Assembly (NCBI GenBank): GCA_034401135.1
Contig: JAWZSP010000011.1
Location: 248,001-312,000 of the forward strand
Direction: 5' to 3'
DNA: 64,000 nt
From: Volutella citrinella
Taxonomy: Eukaryota; Ascomycota; Sordariomycetes; Hypocreales; Nectriaceae
Shown one piece after another: positions 32,501 through 45,240 of the stretch. A program made the translations under genes and the position numbers. Below the pieces are notes generated by a model that was not told where the DNA came from, searched no databases, and saw nothing but the letters and a program-made list of their open reading frames with translations. Position 1 is the stretch's first letter; each line of letters opens with the position of its first letter.

Positions 32501-34330
32501 TGTTCTTGTCAAGCTAGCGAGCTGCTCATCGTCCTGAAGCTGGTGTAGGAGAGGCAGTTCGACGCCCCTAGGACCAGATGGGCGGCAGGGGAGAACCAGC
32601 TGAGAGAGAGAGCGGATTGAGGAAGAGGAGAGAGGGGTGGGAACAGGAGGAGAGCAGACAGAGTAGAGTACAGGGAAACAGGCAAGTAGCCTGGAAGCCA
32701 AGAGAGTATACAATCATCCACCAATGACGAGAAGAATTCGCCAAATGACATCATCATCGTGGACACGCGCGCCGAGCCACACATTACGCAACCCCGGGCA
32801 TACATATAGCCACCGACTTTATCACTTGCGTCTTATCCATTCTCGCGTCTTTACTGACGCTGGTGCTGACTGGCGGGAGCAAGTTGTCGCCCAGGAGCCA
32901 GCCTGATATCGCCCCCTGACCACTCGACCCCTGAGAGGCTTCGCCCGACTGCATTGACTCTAGAGGTTATAGCAGACAATGCTGTTAGCTGTATGAGCCA
33001 GCTCCATCGACATCTCCGCGCCAGGGAATGGCGGCGGCGCACAAGCTTCTCGGTTGAATCCGAACCCCGACCTTTCTGGCCACCCCTGGAGGCTGTAGAT
33101 GGCCAGCAGGGCGCGTGATCGCGACACCACGAGGTGAGTATGCCGTCGAATGCTTCCCTGGCCAGCTCACTCACCACTGCAACTTGTCTCCCATGTTCGC
33201 GTCGTCGCAACCTGTCTCGAAAAGCCTCCGTGCAGCCCGTTCATGTTTGCCACAAATGTGAGGCGAGACGCACATGGCAGGCAGTCATCACTCAGGGTTG
33301 CTGTCAGTGTAACCCCCCAAGATCTTGTCACAAAGTACATTCTTCAGCATCTCGATTGCCCTCATGCTTCCAAGCCAGTTGTGACAAGCCATGGATATGG
33401 CCTGGTCAAGAGTGTAGTACCCGTCCGAGCCAGCTCTACATTACTTTCTCTTCTCGAGCTTCAAGGGTATGAGATCTCTGATCATGGAGTCAGATTACGG
33501 CTTTAAACTTCATCGACAGCGGACAGTAATTTCAACCTCGAAGATTGAGACTGGACGTGTTGCCCCGGAGAAACGTGAAGAGTCTCTTCGTGGGCAACCA
33601 TGGCACTACCCTGCAGCTCCCTGCGTGTTATATCGGAACGAGGCGGTTTGAACTGCACTACCGTTGATAAACGCAGATCCCTGCTTCTGGTGTGGTCGGT
33701 CTATTAACGCCATCATCACTCAGATCGAACCAAATGGCCAATCGTAAAGAGGGAGAAAGAGGCCCCTAAGCCTCTAGTGCGCTGTGGACATAGAACAAGT
33801 ACCGTGGTAACTGGCAGCCCAAGAGGTGTTCAGTGGATCAAGTGTCTGCTGTATGCAAGGTTACAGTTATTAGAACCCTACTTAAGTATATGTGCGTGCC
33901 CTGTGGGCTCACATCTGACCATCAATCACGCGGGCTAAGCCAATAATTCATCAGGCATGTCGTCGAAGTGTGCCTAGAGCTGCAAGAGGCTCCAGCTCTG
34001 GCGGAGATACGAGTACGGAGTTTAAGCGCCATCACGATGGGGTGATAGTGTTGGACAGGAAGAGATACTGGAAGCTGATGGGCCTATAAATGGATGTCCT
34101 CGGGCTGAAGCGACCCTTGCTTGCTTGACAGCGAGCAGGCACACTGTCTGAATTATGGAATACTTAGCTCGCTCTTTGAGGCTGGGACGCTTCACGGCAC
34201 AGCCACGCATTTCCTGGCGGGCACTGGGTGTCGTCAGCTTTATGAAGAAAGAGTGGCCCTCTAAAGAGTGCTCCAACATCTGAGCCCCTTCCTAAAGCCG
34301 TCATCTTGATTAAGCCTTGTAGTATTGAAC
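29534..34330. other. No recognised gene; several short open frames
   Basis: A minus frame at 29,832-30,047 (ACKAIKLDYTSSYTWG...) and a plus frame at 33,150-33,506 have protein-like composition. In the latter, VTPQDLVTKYILQHLDCPHA is followed by GYGLVKSVVPVRASSTLLSL. Neither has a family I can name. A plus frame at 30,273-30,521 is rich in Ser/Arg/Lys. The rest looks non-coding or decayed, with a purine-rich tract at 32,600-32,670. Confidence 0.3.
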
Positions 34331-34800
34331 GGTTTGAAGTTGGCCCGTGGCTAATAACAGGAGGGTGGATGGATGGGTGGATGGCATACTGTTCGGATTT
34401 GCGGCTGCTAGAGGAGTCAAGTACGGCTGGAGGCTGCAGGAAATGACATTGGACTCGGGAGGGCTGACTACGGAGGACGCCCACTGGAACTGGACCCTGC
34501 ATCATGTCACGTCGGGAAGGAGCGACCACGTGACTACGCGACGGTCTGGCGTCGTCTTCCGCCACCACCGCCACAGCCACAGCCACAAGCCGCAGGGTTC
34601 GCGCGCGCATCCTCATCCCTGGTCACATTCTCGCTTCTTCATCGATCGCATCGTCACTTCGTCATTGACGCACGCATCATCCACCGCAGCAAAGAATCAC
34701 CAACGAACGCATCGCCGCCCACCAGCCATCTCCTCCGTCTCTCATCGACCTTCCTTCATGACGCACCCACTCGACACAACTGCGCCGACCGCCCAAGAGC
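34331..34800 (+). promoter_or_regulatory. Upstream region of the Ulp1-like gene
   Basis: C-rich, pyrimidine-rich leader (34,555-34,800) with CCACAG-type short repeats, typical of a fungal 5' leader. No TATA box is obvious. A ggatgg repeat lies at 34,365-34,385. Confidence 0.3.
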
Positions 34801-37451
34801 ATGCCGGCTCCGTCGCGCGCAACCACGATCACGCCCCTCCCGCCGCAGCAACTCGTTGACCATCAGCCCAGTCCGCCACGCAAACCGAAGCCGGAGCCAA
34901 ACTCGACGTCAGTGGCCGAAGATCGACACGGCCAACACGGCGGCGAGTCGACTGTGCCCTATGTAAGCAAGCCAGCCAAGCCACGATGCGCTCACCGTTC
35001 AGTTCACCATCTCACATGCCCAGGCCCAGGACGTGATCCATTCCCTAGTCGAATCCGATGTCCCCCCCGACAAGATTGCCGAATTCGCGACGGCTGCCCT
35101 TGGACAATATCCCCGAGTCGACCCGAGAGACGTCTACGCCGAGATCACCCTGCAGCAGCCCAAGCTCCACGCCCTGACCAGCCACTCGCGACGAGTCACC
35201 CGGGCTTCGCCCAAGATACGCCTCGAGATGGACACCCAGCTCGACTTCCTCTCCAGATCTTGGGGAGCCGGCCCCGAGGCGTGGTGGCCGCGAGAGTACC
35301 GCCCGGTTACCGGCATCAACGACCTCGCCAAGCTGCAGAAGCTCGCCAAGGTGACGCGGCTCGCTCTGTCCAACCGTGTCGACCTGCCTTCGCTCTGGCT
35401 CCCGGGGGGCGCGCTGCGGCGAGCGCTCCAGGGCGACCCGCCCAAGCTCACGAGGGTCGCGGCCCGAGATGCCGTCGAGCTTCTGCGGCAGCAGCTGGGG
35501 TGTGCGCCGTCCAGGCAGCGGCTCTCGACCGTGCCCGAGCAGAATGAGGCGGACTTTGCCAACCACGACAGCCACCATGACGACAACCACGACGACGACG
35601 ACGACCATGACGACGACCATGACGGCGCAGGCATTTCGGATCCTGATGATGATCATGACGTCGAGCTGACTCCCGAGGCGGGTCGTCGAGCCCCCATACC
35701 AGCTTTGTCGCCCTTGCACCACCTTGACGTCGGAGGCGAACAAATGGTAGGATCGACGCCAGCGTCTTGGTCGAACGAGATGCCGTCCTTGTCCATTCGA
35801 TCATCAGCCTCCCCCTCCCCCTTCCCCTCCCTCGAAGCCCCCCCCGGTCGCTCCTCTGCCGAGTCTGCCCCTGCTCCAGACGCCATCATCGAGACAACGC
35901 TGCCAGACAAGGTAGCACAGCAACTCCGAAACAACTGTCGCCTCACGGATGATGTGCTTCAGGCGCTCTGCCAAGCCAGCTTCAGGCTCTATTCCGGCAC
36001 ACCGTCCCACGAAAGCAACCGCCACCACCAACACAAACCCCAACCCCCCACGCCCAAGGTTGGTGGAGGAGGCGCCCCCCCTCGTCTTCTTGACCCGCTT
36101 TGGTTCGATCTCCAGAACGCACCGGCCGTCCCCCGTTTCCTCCGCCAGGGTTGGACTGGCAACCTCCCACAGACCATCTACTTCCCCATGCACGATTCCG
36201 ACTCGCAGCACTGGATCCTGATACGAGTCCACTATTTCCAGCAGAGCGCCGGTGGCCACAAGCGTCACGTACACGCGTCCGTCCTGGACTCGGCACAATC
36301 GTCAAGCCGCTATCGAGCAGTCAGCCGGGCGCTGGAGCAGTGGCTGTCCCAGCTCCCGGAGATTGCCAAACAGCAGCCAGAGGTTCTCATCCAACAACCT
36401 GTATGTTCAATCACCCATCTGTCATCCCTCACCGTTCCCCCTAACCGTCCCCGAGGACTGTGTGCAGCAAACCGATGATGTCAACTGCGGCGTGTTCGTC
36501 CTCGTCCTCCTCCGGCGGCTGCTTCTCAACACCCCACTTACCCAGCCGATTGACGTGTCCAACGAGCGCCAGCAGCTTCTGAGCCTCTTTCTAGGCGGTG
36601 GTAGTCTCCCTCATCGCCTGCCACTTCACAGTGAGAACGCCAGCGGCGGCGACTCGGGTCTCGGTCCGGTGCAGCAGCCCGATGGCGATGGCGCCTTGAA
36701 GCTCGATGTATCCGATCCGGCAGCGACATACGTGACGCTGCGGAGAGCAGACAAAAGGAAGAGACTACCTCGCGACGACTCTGCCACGGACGCCAAGCCT
36801 GCCGCCGACGAAGCCGCCGCCCCCCAGCCCAAGAGGCGTACCTCGGGATCGGACATGACCACCACGGCAGCAATTGGTGTCCTGCATCGCCAGATAGAGG
36901 ACAGTGTGTCGGCCCTCGTGGCGCAATGCCAGGAGTGTGAAGATCGGCTCCAAGACGCCCTGACAGCGCTCGATGAAGCTCGCCAGACTCTCTCGCAGCT
37001 CGAGGCCGATTTGCAAAAGATGACGGCGTCTCAAGACCCCGAGGAGGACGCGGCACAGTTCAGCAGGTGGTGGGACCTGTTGCAGCAGATGGACCACACC
37101 CAAACGTCTGGATGTGGATCTGGAGACTCAGAGACTGGGAAACAGCTTCCCCGCGAGGAACGTTTCCGCAGCACGCTGCGCGTTGCTCGGGCGTCAGCGA
37201 AAGCACACTGGGATGAGTATCCCCGCATAGCGGCCCGAGACGCCCAGCTCCAGGCCGATCGAGCGGGTGAGAAGGCGAGGGGCTGTGAAGCCGTTGTGGG
37301 CAAGCTGCAGGGCAAGCTGAAGAGACTGCAGGAACGCAGGGACGCGAAGCTCGCCGTGGCCACACAACTGCGCAATCTGGCAGTGCAACTCTTGGATGAT
37401 GGTGACGGCGACGACGACGATAATGATAATGATGATGATGATACCCCATGA
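34801..37451 (+). CDS. Ulp1-like cysteine peptidase (C48) with coiled coil, 840 residues
   Basis: Three exons, 34801-34962, 35024-36400 and 36468-37451, with introns of 61 and 67 nt, all junctions phase 0. The Ulp1 family removes SUMO-type modifiers from proteins. The catalytic residues can be placed: H450 (DSQHWILIRVHY), D476 (ASVLDSAQ), Q514 and C520 (QTDDVNCGVFVLVLLRRL); the second intron falls just before Q514. The N-terminus is Pro-rich, then helical (residues 55-230). An Asp/His-rich stretch (about 235-265) is followed by a Ser/Pro linker. After the peptidase come a basic KRKRLP motif, a coiled coil (about 620-680 and 740-810) and an acidic DDGDGDDDDN tail. The gene is uninterrupted, unlike most neighbours. 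Lone Ulp1-like genes of this layout may belong to transposable elements; no transposase is seen nearby. The target is unknown. Confidence 0.85.
35565..35665 (+). repeat. Low-complexity Asp/His-coding stretch
   Basis: GAC/CAC/CAT-rich run inside exon 2 of the Ulp1-like gene, encoding D/H/N repeats. A second acidic run (gacgacgacgataat...) encodes the C-terminus at 37,408-37,445. Confidence 0.8.
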
Positions 37452-37459
37452 CGAGACCC

Positions 37460-38700
37460 ACGACGATACCCGTGAAGAAGAGTAGGGCCGCAAGGATGGC
37501 GAGGGCGATTAAATGACGTTGCCGCATGCCCTCTGTTTAATTATTACGACCCATGAGGCAGCTAGAGCGGCTTGGCGATGCGCTGGCGCAAGTAGGTAGT
37601 CACAATGCAATATCGTTCATTTTGCCGCAAACATGTCCTACAAACCGAACCGGTTGGTGGCGGTGCTGACCATGGCCGTGCTGAGGGAAACCAACACCCT
37701 CTGACCAAGCAAGCCGTGAGAGGGCAAGAAGAGCTGCATGATCCGCGGTCTGCACTAACGGCTCGACGTCCAATGCAGACAAGACACTTGACCTGGAAAA
37801 GTGAATTTAGATGCATTTACAAGGAGCGCGAACACTGCTGCTTGGCCATCACTTTTGTTCTGAAAGCAAGTAATCGCAATAGGGCACCAGCTCGTGGTTG
37901 CGGTGGTGACGTACTCAGCCACTGAGTGCATGCGCTCATGAGAGCGGTGGAGAGATTCGTGGCGCCACAGGTCAGAAAGCGGAGACAATGTGGCGGGGAC
38001 TACTCCACAATTCCGCGTAGCACAGCAGAGGCAGAAGTGTGGACCCAGTAGCCTGGCAATGGGCCAATCCTGGCGCACCGTGACGTCCCTCCCCATGAAG
38101 GACCCCTCGCGCATGAGCCGACCATGGCGAGCGCGCCGTGACTGCTCGATGCATTTGATCATGGCACAACTTTAACGTGATTGCTGCACTTAACTTCCCC
38201 TCACGCACGCAGGCTTCACCTGGGTGGCGCATCATGTCACGGTCGTCGTGCACAAGGCGGATTGCCGAAGGCGCATGAATGGTCGCAGATGCTTGTCGGC
38301 CACTGCGGCCAAGTGTTGCTAGCCCTTCAGTACCTGCCAGGTTGACTCTGATTCCTTTTTACTTCAGTAACACTCGCTCCAAGGCCACAAGGCTCCTTTC
38401 TCATCATCGAATTGCCGGAGAGGGCGTTCGATTCGTCAGCAGGGCAATCCCCGCCATGTCATTCTCGCAACAACACAACATGTCATGACGCACCTCACCT
38501 CTCCGAATCACCAAGTGCATCTAAGCCCCCCAGGACCTGGGCTCTTCGAATCGAACGCTGGTGGCCGCTTTTGTTCCGGCCGCATCTCACTCGGACTTCC
38601 ATTGTTCGGCGTAGGCCATTACTTGATGATGTCGGCGCGTCGTGCGCAGGTAGTAGCGGCGTGCTGACACTGCTCGTGATGGCCACTCAGCACACTGGCT
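37460..38700. other. No recognised gene
   Basis: Short frames only on both strands (up to 135 codons, none with a known domain). Confidence 0.35.
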
Positions 38701-38980
38701 GGACTTTCAGGGGACAGTCACTGCTGGCTGAGCGACAAGGTCAATATTGCCAGCGTCTCCCGGTTCGCCGCCAACGCCATGGAATGGGCAGGGTCCGAAG
38801 CTACGGAGAATGGGAAATGTGGAGAAGCCATTGCCGCCGCCCAGATCAAGTGCGGGATCCAGAAGCATCCAGTTCTCTGGGCCGTACGGAGGAGCGACAT
38901 CCCCAGCTTGCCTCCGATTCTATACACGACCACTGCGATGCAACTCGCCAATGCCATTCTCCCTGACCATGGTAGCTGAG
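38701..38980 (+). CDS. Possible exon of an unknown protein
   Basis: One plus frame is markedly protein-like: HCWLSDKVNIASVSRFAANA, then CGEAIAAAQIKCGIQKHPVL and ILYTTTAMQLANAILPDHG, closing at TGA 38,980. Overlapping frames are also open, so strand and frame are not certain. No family recognised and no start codon is placed. Confidence 0.3.
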
Positions 38981-40100
38981 GCATGATTAGTGAACTGGGT
39001 CGATATGATGGCAACGAACCAGGTGAAGAAGATGTACGGGGCGTGGTTGTTCTCGAGGCTAACCAATTTCCCCGGGGTACGGTTTTTATTGGGTTCGACA
39101 TGTTTGAGAACTGCTGTTGGGGCGTTCCCCCTACAGCACAATTACCTATCATGTCCACGCCTAGAGAGCCTCGAGGCTGGGAATGGCCACTCTTGGGGTA
39201 CAGTGCTGCATGTTTGTTCAGCCTGGAAGAACGACGAGGGTCGCTTATTGAACAGCCATCGTCGAAGAAAGCTTCGAGACCCCAGCCCAGTAAAATCCCG
39301 AACCCTAAAGCTGAGTGGGCTGAGAATGGATGCTTATGCTGCGCTTAATTGGTTTGACGACAGACGATGTGGCGGCATCCCTGTGGAGACAGTTCGTCTT
39401 GATTAGACCACAATCGACCCTTGGCCGTCTTGCCAGCGCGTCCGGCATATCTGCATCAGCGCCGAGTATACCCAGGCCGTCTGCAAGCGGCAGAATGCCG
39501 AGCTTGAACTCATCTCGCATCCGCCGCCGCTTGAGCAGCGAGCAGCAGTGCCACGGTCAAACATCACTCCACTCCTTGGCCGAGTTCCTCTAGGGCACCG
39601 CGCAATCAGGGAGTAAGGCGTGAATTTGATGGACTCCTGACTCTTGTACGTATCCTTGGTGGCTCGGAACTCTCTTCATCGCCAGCTTTGTTCAACACCA
39701 GCCGCCACTCCCGCTGAGACTATGCAGCAACACGCACGTCAGGCATAAAGTAGAGCGCCAAGAAGGACTACGGTGAGTCGAGTATTGGCAAGTGGCCGAG
39801 CGTGACGGATAAGTACCCCATCATTTCGAAGAAAAAGATCCATCTACACCAGGTGCCACGCGAAGGATAAGAAGTTGAAGGCTGAGGTATGCGGTGGAAA
39901 TGACGGCCAGTGGATGGATTGCACTGCACGAAGTCCATCTTCTCGTTCCACGACGACGACATCACACCGCCTTCAGTGGAACGGGCTCCAAGTGAGGACG
40001 GGGAGGACCCGGAAGAGACGATTATGCTGGACAACCACGAAAGGAGGGTGTTTGGCGACGGCACCAGCGGCTCCTTCAGCGCTAATGCCGGATTGTCGTC
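38981..40100. other. Overlapping open frames, no gene assigned
   Basis: Two overlapping plus frames at 38,983-39,406 and a minus frame at 39,305-39,520 are open without recognised motifs. Confidence 0.3.
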
Positions 40101-40108
40101 TGGCAGGG

Positions 40109-40477
40109 TTACGCTGTGTACCTCCCATCCCTCGTCGTGACATGCCCAAGGACCGAAGCAAATCTAGGAGGGATTCGCGGTTCCACAATGCCGTCTCCTG
40201 TCATGTCCAATATGGCGGCGTTCTCGTGCTCGGTCAGGTCGCTGCCCATATTTACCGTGATGCTCTCCGCACCCAGGGTCCCGATAATCTGGTACGTAAT
40301 AACAGACATCTCCTGGACAGCTACAGTCTTCCTGGCCCACGATGAATTGTGACACAAATATTGCCAACAGTCGTGATGAGACGATGTGGAGGAGGCCTCC
40401 TTGCGAAGCGTCTTCAATATCCAAGGCTCAATATTAAAAGTCTTGTTCTTGCCCTTGCGCTTCTTCTGAGTTGCCAT
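40109..40477 (-). CDS. Possible small protein of 122 residues
   Basis: From the ATG at 40477 the minus strand reads MATQKKRKGKNKTFNIEPWI, then a mixed polar sequence (SVITYQIIGTLGAESITVNM) to a stop at 40109. The start is strongly basic. No family is recognised and no neighbouring exon could be joined. It may be a chance frame. Confidence 0.25.
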   Translation of the reverse strand: MATQKKRKGKNKTFNIEPWILKTLRKEASSTSSHHDCWQYLCHNSSWARKTVAVQEMSVITYQIIGTLGAESITVNMGSDLTEHENAAILDMTGDGIVEPRIPPRFASVLGHVTTRDGRYTA

Positions 40478-40489
40478 GCTTTCCCTCAC

Positions 40490-43400
40490 GCTTCATCTTG
40501 CGGTCAGAGTTATCATCAACAATGGAACATCCAAGATTCCCTTGCTATCGGCTCACTCACTGCACCTTTCTTGACCTCATAGTCAGTGAGACTGCATGCA
40601 GTGCCTTTGCGAAGCCGTAGGAGGGGGCGGTATAATAAGTGCCTAGAAGGTTGGACTGGCTGCGTGTTAGTGACGGCGCTGCTCGCTCCTTGTGGACGAA
40701 GCGACGAAGATGTATGTGATTCGATCAAGTTAATCTGCCCTAGACAAAACAGTCCGTTACAAGGTCCCAGTGAACTTTTAGTAGACGAACTCCAATCAGC
40801 GCGTCAGCCGATATTTCTTCGAGGATCCTGCCGAGGAGGTGGGTGGGCGATCGGAGCGTGGTCAAGTGAGCGCTGTTCGCGACCCCAATTGGGACCCTGA
40901 CTGCCGATTGGGCATCGTGAGCTGACGAGACAAGACTAGACCTTGAAGCTGGATGGCAACGCTGGCATAGAGAAGTGGTACCAAGTGCCTCGACGAGATG
41001 TACGCTGCAGTGTTCTTTCTGATGTTCTGTCTGATCGACGTCACGGAGGGAGAAAAGACACCTGGTGAGATTTGGTGGGTGGTTTTATGCAGGATGCGAC
41101 TGCTTCTAAGCCTCATTGCCGAGATAGACGGACGAGAGCAGCTTGATGATGGAGGTGGGGACAGCGATGGGGTTCTAGTCTGCTCGAGGACGGTGATGCC
41201 GCCCGTCCACGGTCTGCAGGGAGTAGGAGGAACTTTCGGGGCAGCACGACTGCTTGACATTAACATAAGACACGACAAGAAAGCGATTCAATCGTGCCGT
41301 ACGATTAAGGCTCTCTTATTCTTGACCTAATTAAACATGCAAGAAAGGAGCCAAAGGATATTTTCCCCATCATCGTTGTTAACATCCAAGGAGAGCGAGC
41401 ATTGGATGAAGCGATGAATGAACCTATGGTTTGCGACCTGTTAGTGAGGAATTCGAGCAGACAGAGGAAAGAAGGAGAGAGCAAGTTAGAGACCGTACGT
41501 GTTTTACGCAGGCGTGTGGGTGGTTGGTGTTGGTGCTGGTGGAGAGGCATGTCCGCGGACCCGGCCAGGGAGTTGCTGTGGGTTCATCGACGTCCCACTT
41601 ACGAACCTACCTAGAGCGGTAACCACTGGTGACTGACGAGATCAAGTCCCAGAACATGGTTGTAAACCTCATCCGTGTATTGATCGAAACCGCCAACAGT
41701 ATGTATCCGCTTGCTTCCGCAATACGTCACCAAGGCGTTCACTAGACAAGCGGGTATCTCTGACCTGGTACATGGGGCTTGTCGAGTCAAGGGGATTTAT
41801 TCACCTCGCATCCCGAGGCGGTGTGATTTCGTCCGCCAACGAGAGTACATGCAACAGACACACAGTTCTGCATGAGAATCCCTCTGAGTATTGGACAGTT
41901 CCGGGTCTCTGCGCAAGACTCGGAGCTCCCCTTCGTAGCCAACATGGGCGCGTCGAGGGAGATGACCGGAAGGGCCAGCGCCGCACACAACAGATGCCGC
42001 CTCGTCGCTTAGCTCACGGAGTAGTAGACTGAAGGAGCATAATAGCACAGGCCTTCAATCTGGGCACGCTTTCATGAGACCTTGATAGATGCTCGCAGTC
42101 GTGAAGTCTTATTCTATTTCATCCTACTCTAACCCTTCATCCTCTTCGAGGCGTCAAAGGTAGATCCCATGCATACATAGCCGGCACTATCGTCGCAGAG
42201 GCTCGGAGAAGCAACGACACCCCATCCTCGACTATACAGATCTGAGCTAGCTAGGTTCAGAAGGTCTTCTGGTCGCAACGACATCGTGTGCAATTGACTT
42301 CTGGGTCTCGCTGCTAGAATTCCACGCCACGCCGAACCGTTGTTGCTCCGTCCACGTCCGTCATTTTGGCCTGCAGTCCAGGCCTGCTTGCTTGGAGCTG
42401 CGGAGACGCGATAGAGTGACGAAGAAATTGTGAAGCGGATGTCAGTCTGTCCTTTCCGTCGTGCAGTGAGACTGGAGGGCAAACGGCAGACGCAAGAGCG
42501 CCTGAAGCCGCCGAGTGGGTTGAAGAATAATTAATACAAATGGCCACTCAAGGAGAGGGGCAGCCATTGGGAAAGAAAGCTCCAACTGCGGGCGGCGTAT
42601 TGGCCGTGGTAAATGGTAGCGCGCCCAACTGGCTGTCCAAGGCATGACCACTGACAGCAGGTAGCAGTGACTCTTGTTCCCTCTTGATGCCGTCATAACG
42701 GTGGAATCAGATGTCATCTCCAGAGCATCTCACAACAGCATCATTGTTGAGGTCCGGGCCTCTCAACTGGTTCAGGTCCAGGCGGAGAAGGAGCTCAACC
42801 AACAGCCAGTACTGACGCTTCCCGTCAAGGCTTCCGAAGACTCTGCGAGGCTTGTGGGCACCTGTCTCAAATTGCCCCGTCCAACCACGCAGAGAATGAG
42901 TCGGATATGACTCCCTCACTGCCACCCTGCGCGAAGGCTGTAAAAAGCTTCTTCTACAGGCCAGGCTTCACTCTATTATCCCATGCTCGGTGGTAACCCG
43001 AAAGATGCCATACCTTTGACCATCTCGTCCCGGCGCCATCCGCCTGGAGACCTCGACGGGGGTTTCATCCCCAATGAAGAACTGGTCAGCATGCTCAGAA
43101 ATGCGTCACGAGTCTGAGGTAGAAGCCAAGTCAGCAAAGTCTGTTGATGCGTGTTCTTCGCCTTCTCTGTTCTGCCATCGTCCAAAGATTGCTGACAGGT
43201 TTCAGCACTGGTATAGAGACAGGGTCCAGGACTCCCAACGAGCCCGGGAACTTGACGATTCCGGCCGTGGACAGCAAACCTGCAGGGTCTCGCCGAAAGC
43301 ACCTCCAACATTGAAAGTCTCTTTGAAGCTCTTCTAGAGCTTGTCGAGTAACTTGCGGTTGGTGGAGGAGTACCTTGACATACCTTGTTATGGCGACCCG

Positions 43401-43600
43401 AGTGAGTCTGAGAGCGTACCATGCCCTGCGTCCATGATACCTCAGCTTCTTGGACATGATCTCAGCAAGATAGTCATCTTCAGTCTAGGCGACTTTAGAG
43501 ATTCACGTATGCTTCAATGAACGCAGCTACCTCTCTTTAGTTTACGGACCAGCCGAGATGGCTACCATCGACTCCACTGGGAGCATGAGAGGGTTGGTCG
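40490..43600. other. No recognised gene
   Basis: Several frames of 80-150 codons on both strands. One at 40,998-41,330 begins with a hydrophobic segment resembling a signal peptide (MYAAVFFLMFCLIDVTEG). A minus stretch near 42,976-43,095 reads ADQFFIGDETPVEVSRRM. None can be assigned. Confidence 0.3.
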
Positions 43601-43659
43601 CTGTGGAATGCCTGGATCCAACCTAGCGGGTGTCTATACAGCAGTACTACGGGATAGGC

Positions 43660-44280
43660 TCAAGTACAACTGTCCTGCCGTAAGCCCACAGACCACATGC
43701 AACGCTGCAGATACAATGCTTTCGTAGTTGCCTGTATGCGCCCCGAACACATTCCCGGCGTAGCACTCCCCCAGCCGTCAAACCAGTTCGACCCTGCCAC
43801 TTTCCCACTACTCGCCACGACGGTCACATTCGATTCCTCGAAGAAGCCTACGAGCATCACCTCCCGTAAATCCAAGGGCATATCGGTCACCTTTCTATCA
43901 TGTCGTGCCAGTGAATGCGCGTATCGATTCCCAAGTAGTGTGTCGCGAGGGTCGGCTCGGGATTGAACACGCGGCTGCTGATTGAAAAGGGCGTTGTGGT
44001 AAACATCAATCGGCGAGGATCGGCGAGGATGAAGGCTTGGGTGCGTGGCAATAGTACCAATAAAACTGCGAGGTACGAGTGTTGAAACGATGACTAGCAT
44101 ACTGGCTTGGGCCTGGGAGCGGGCTTCGGAACGCCTGTCGTATCGTACGCTCCGCGACCCTTTGTAGAGACTGGCATAGTAGAGACGCCTGAAGAACCAA
44201 CCACAGGAATAGATAAGAGGACTGCTTTGGTGAACCAGTCGTTGCCTCGCCTGGGTGCGCATTCTTTTAAGTACCACGAA
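43660..44280 (-). other. Ambiguous coding stretch, two competing frames
   Basis: One minus frame, open from 44277 with an ATG at 44100 (MLVIVSTLVPRSFIGTIATH), runs to 43660. A second frame over 44,260-44,100 reads NDWFTKAVLLSIPVVGSSGV and TKGRGAYDTTGVPKPAPRPK before a stop, which looks like a protein C-terminus. Only one can be real at each place; possibly a decayed gene. Confidence 0.25.
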
Positions 44281-44448
44281 TCTTTGACAAATTTCTTTTT
44301 GCTATCTATTCATGTTGTTCCTTGGCCCTTGCCGAGTGTGTGCGCTGGTAAAGGTCGTGGCGCTCCATCGTCATGCCCGTTACATAGTAGCGGCTGCACC
44401 CGGGCGTTAGTGCTGCACCGGAGCACTCCCAGCCCTGCGAACTGAGCC

Positions 44449-44486
44449 CCTGGAGTTGAGCCACTGGAGTTGAGCCCCTGGAGTAG
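44449..44486. repeat. 15-bp tandem repeat, about 2.5 copies
   Basis: ctggagttgagcccc and close variants repeated in tandem. Confidence 0.6.
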
Positions 44487-44604
44487 TACACACGCACCGT
44501 AGTACAAGTACACCTGGAGACTGAAGAAGTACCTTCGAAAACGGCTAGACGGTAATAAAAAGCAACGGGAAATCTTTCCGCGTTCTCTCCTTGGACGGGG
44601 AGAG

Positions 44605-44900
44605 AACAAAGCTACGCGCGTTGACCAACCACCGCCAATCCCGTGTGGCGTCCGTCAGCCTGCAGCACAACCCAACGACTGAGACGGACCTGAGCCCCGG
44701 ACTCCCAGCGTTCCTCCCTGGAATAATCATCCAAGGCCACGACTGGCACCTCACCTTCAAAACGCCCCAGGGTCAGTAGACGCTGTTCTGGCACAATGCA
44801 AAACATGGGCAACACCTCCAGTACCAGTGGCGTCTGTCAAGTTGTCCATGTTTTGCATCGCCTGGGTCAATGGTCAACCAGCTCGAAAACGCAGCGCTAA
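44605..44900 (+). pseudogene. Tail of a fungal PDDEXK-type (PDDEXK_12-like) protein
   Basis: The plus strand reads LTNHRQSRVASVSLQHNPTT, then LPAFLPGIIIQGHDWHLTFK, TPQGQ and a TAG at 44,777-44,779. The pattern (N(H/Y)....V..V.., LPFLPGI..QGH.W......) is that of the C-terminal half of a large group of fungal PD-(D/E)XK-superfamily proteins of unknown role. The N-terminal half with the active site is not seen upstream. The following 120 nt may continue the match in other frames. This is a fragment, identified by pattern only. Confidence 0.4.
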
Positions 44901-45240
44901 TGCCGAAAGCAGGCAGACATGCTTGTCGCATGGCTCATCAATCTTTATCCTTTCACATAAGGGTGCTGGAAGGTACGAGTCCGCTTCAAAGCATTGGAGA
45001 TGCGAACAGTCTAGACCCCGACACGGTAGCTCGTCTTTTGCCTTGGGGGTTTGGAATTGTGTGTGGGTGTAAGAGTATTGTTAAGCTAGTTGATATAACT
45101 GGAATGAGGGATGGCATAACTGTTCTACTGGCTTGATTGAGGAGGAAAACTGTCGGACTGTGGGAATGGCGTAGATAAGTCCTATTTATTTTCTGAGAGA
45201 AGGAAAGACAGTGAGCGATCTAGAAAATCAATTAATTATT

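Noticed and set aside
34801..35547. One long plus frame of 248 codons from the ATG at 34801
   Set aside because: It reads through the 61-nt intron; after position 34962 the frame turns Arg/Ala/Pro-rich and the spliced frame carries the conserved protein.
35045..35804. Long minus-strand frames opposite the Ulp1-like gene
   Set aside because: They are antisense shadows of GC-rich coding DNA; Val/Arg-rich runs mirror the Asp/His codons of the real exon.
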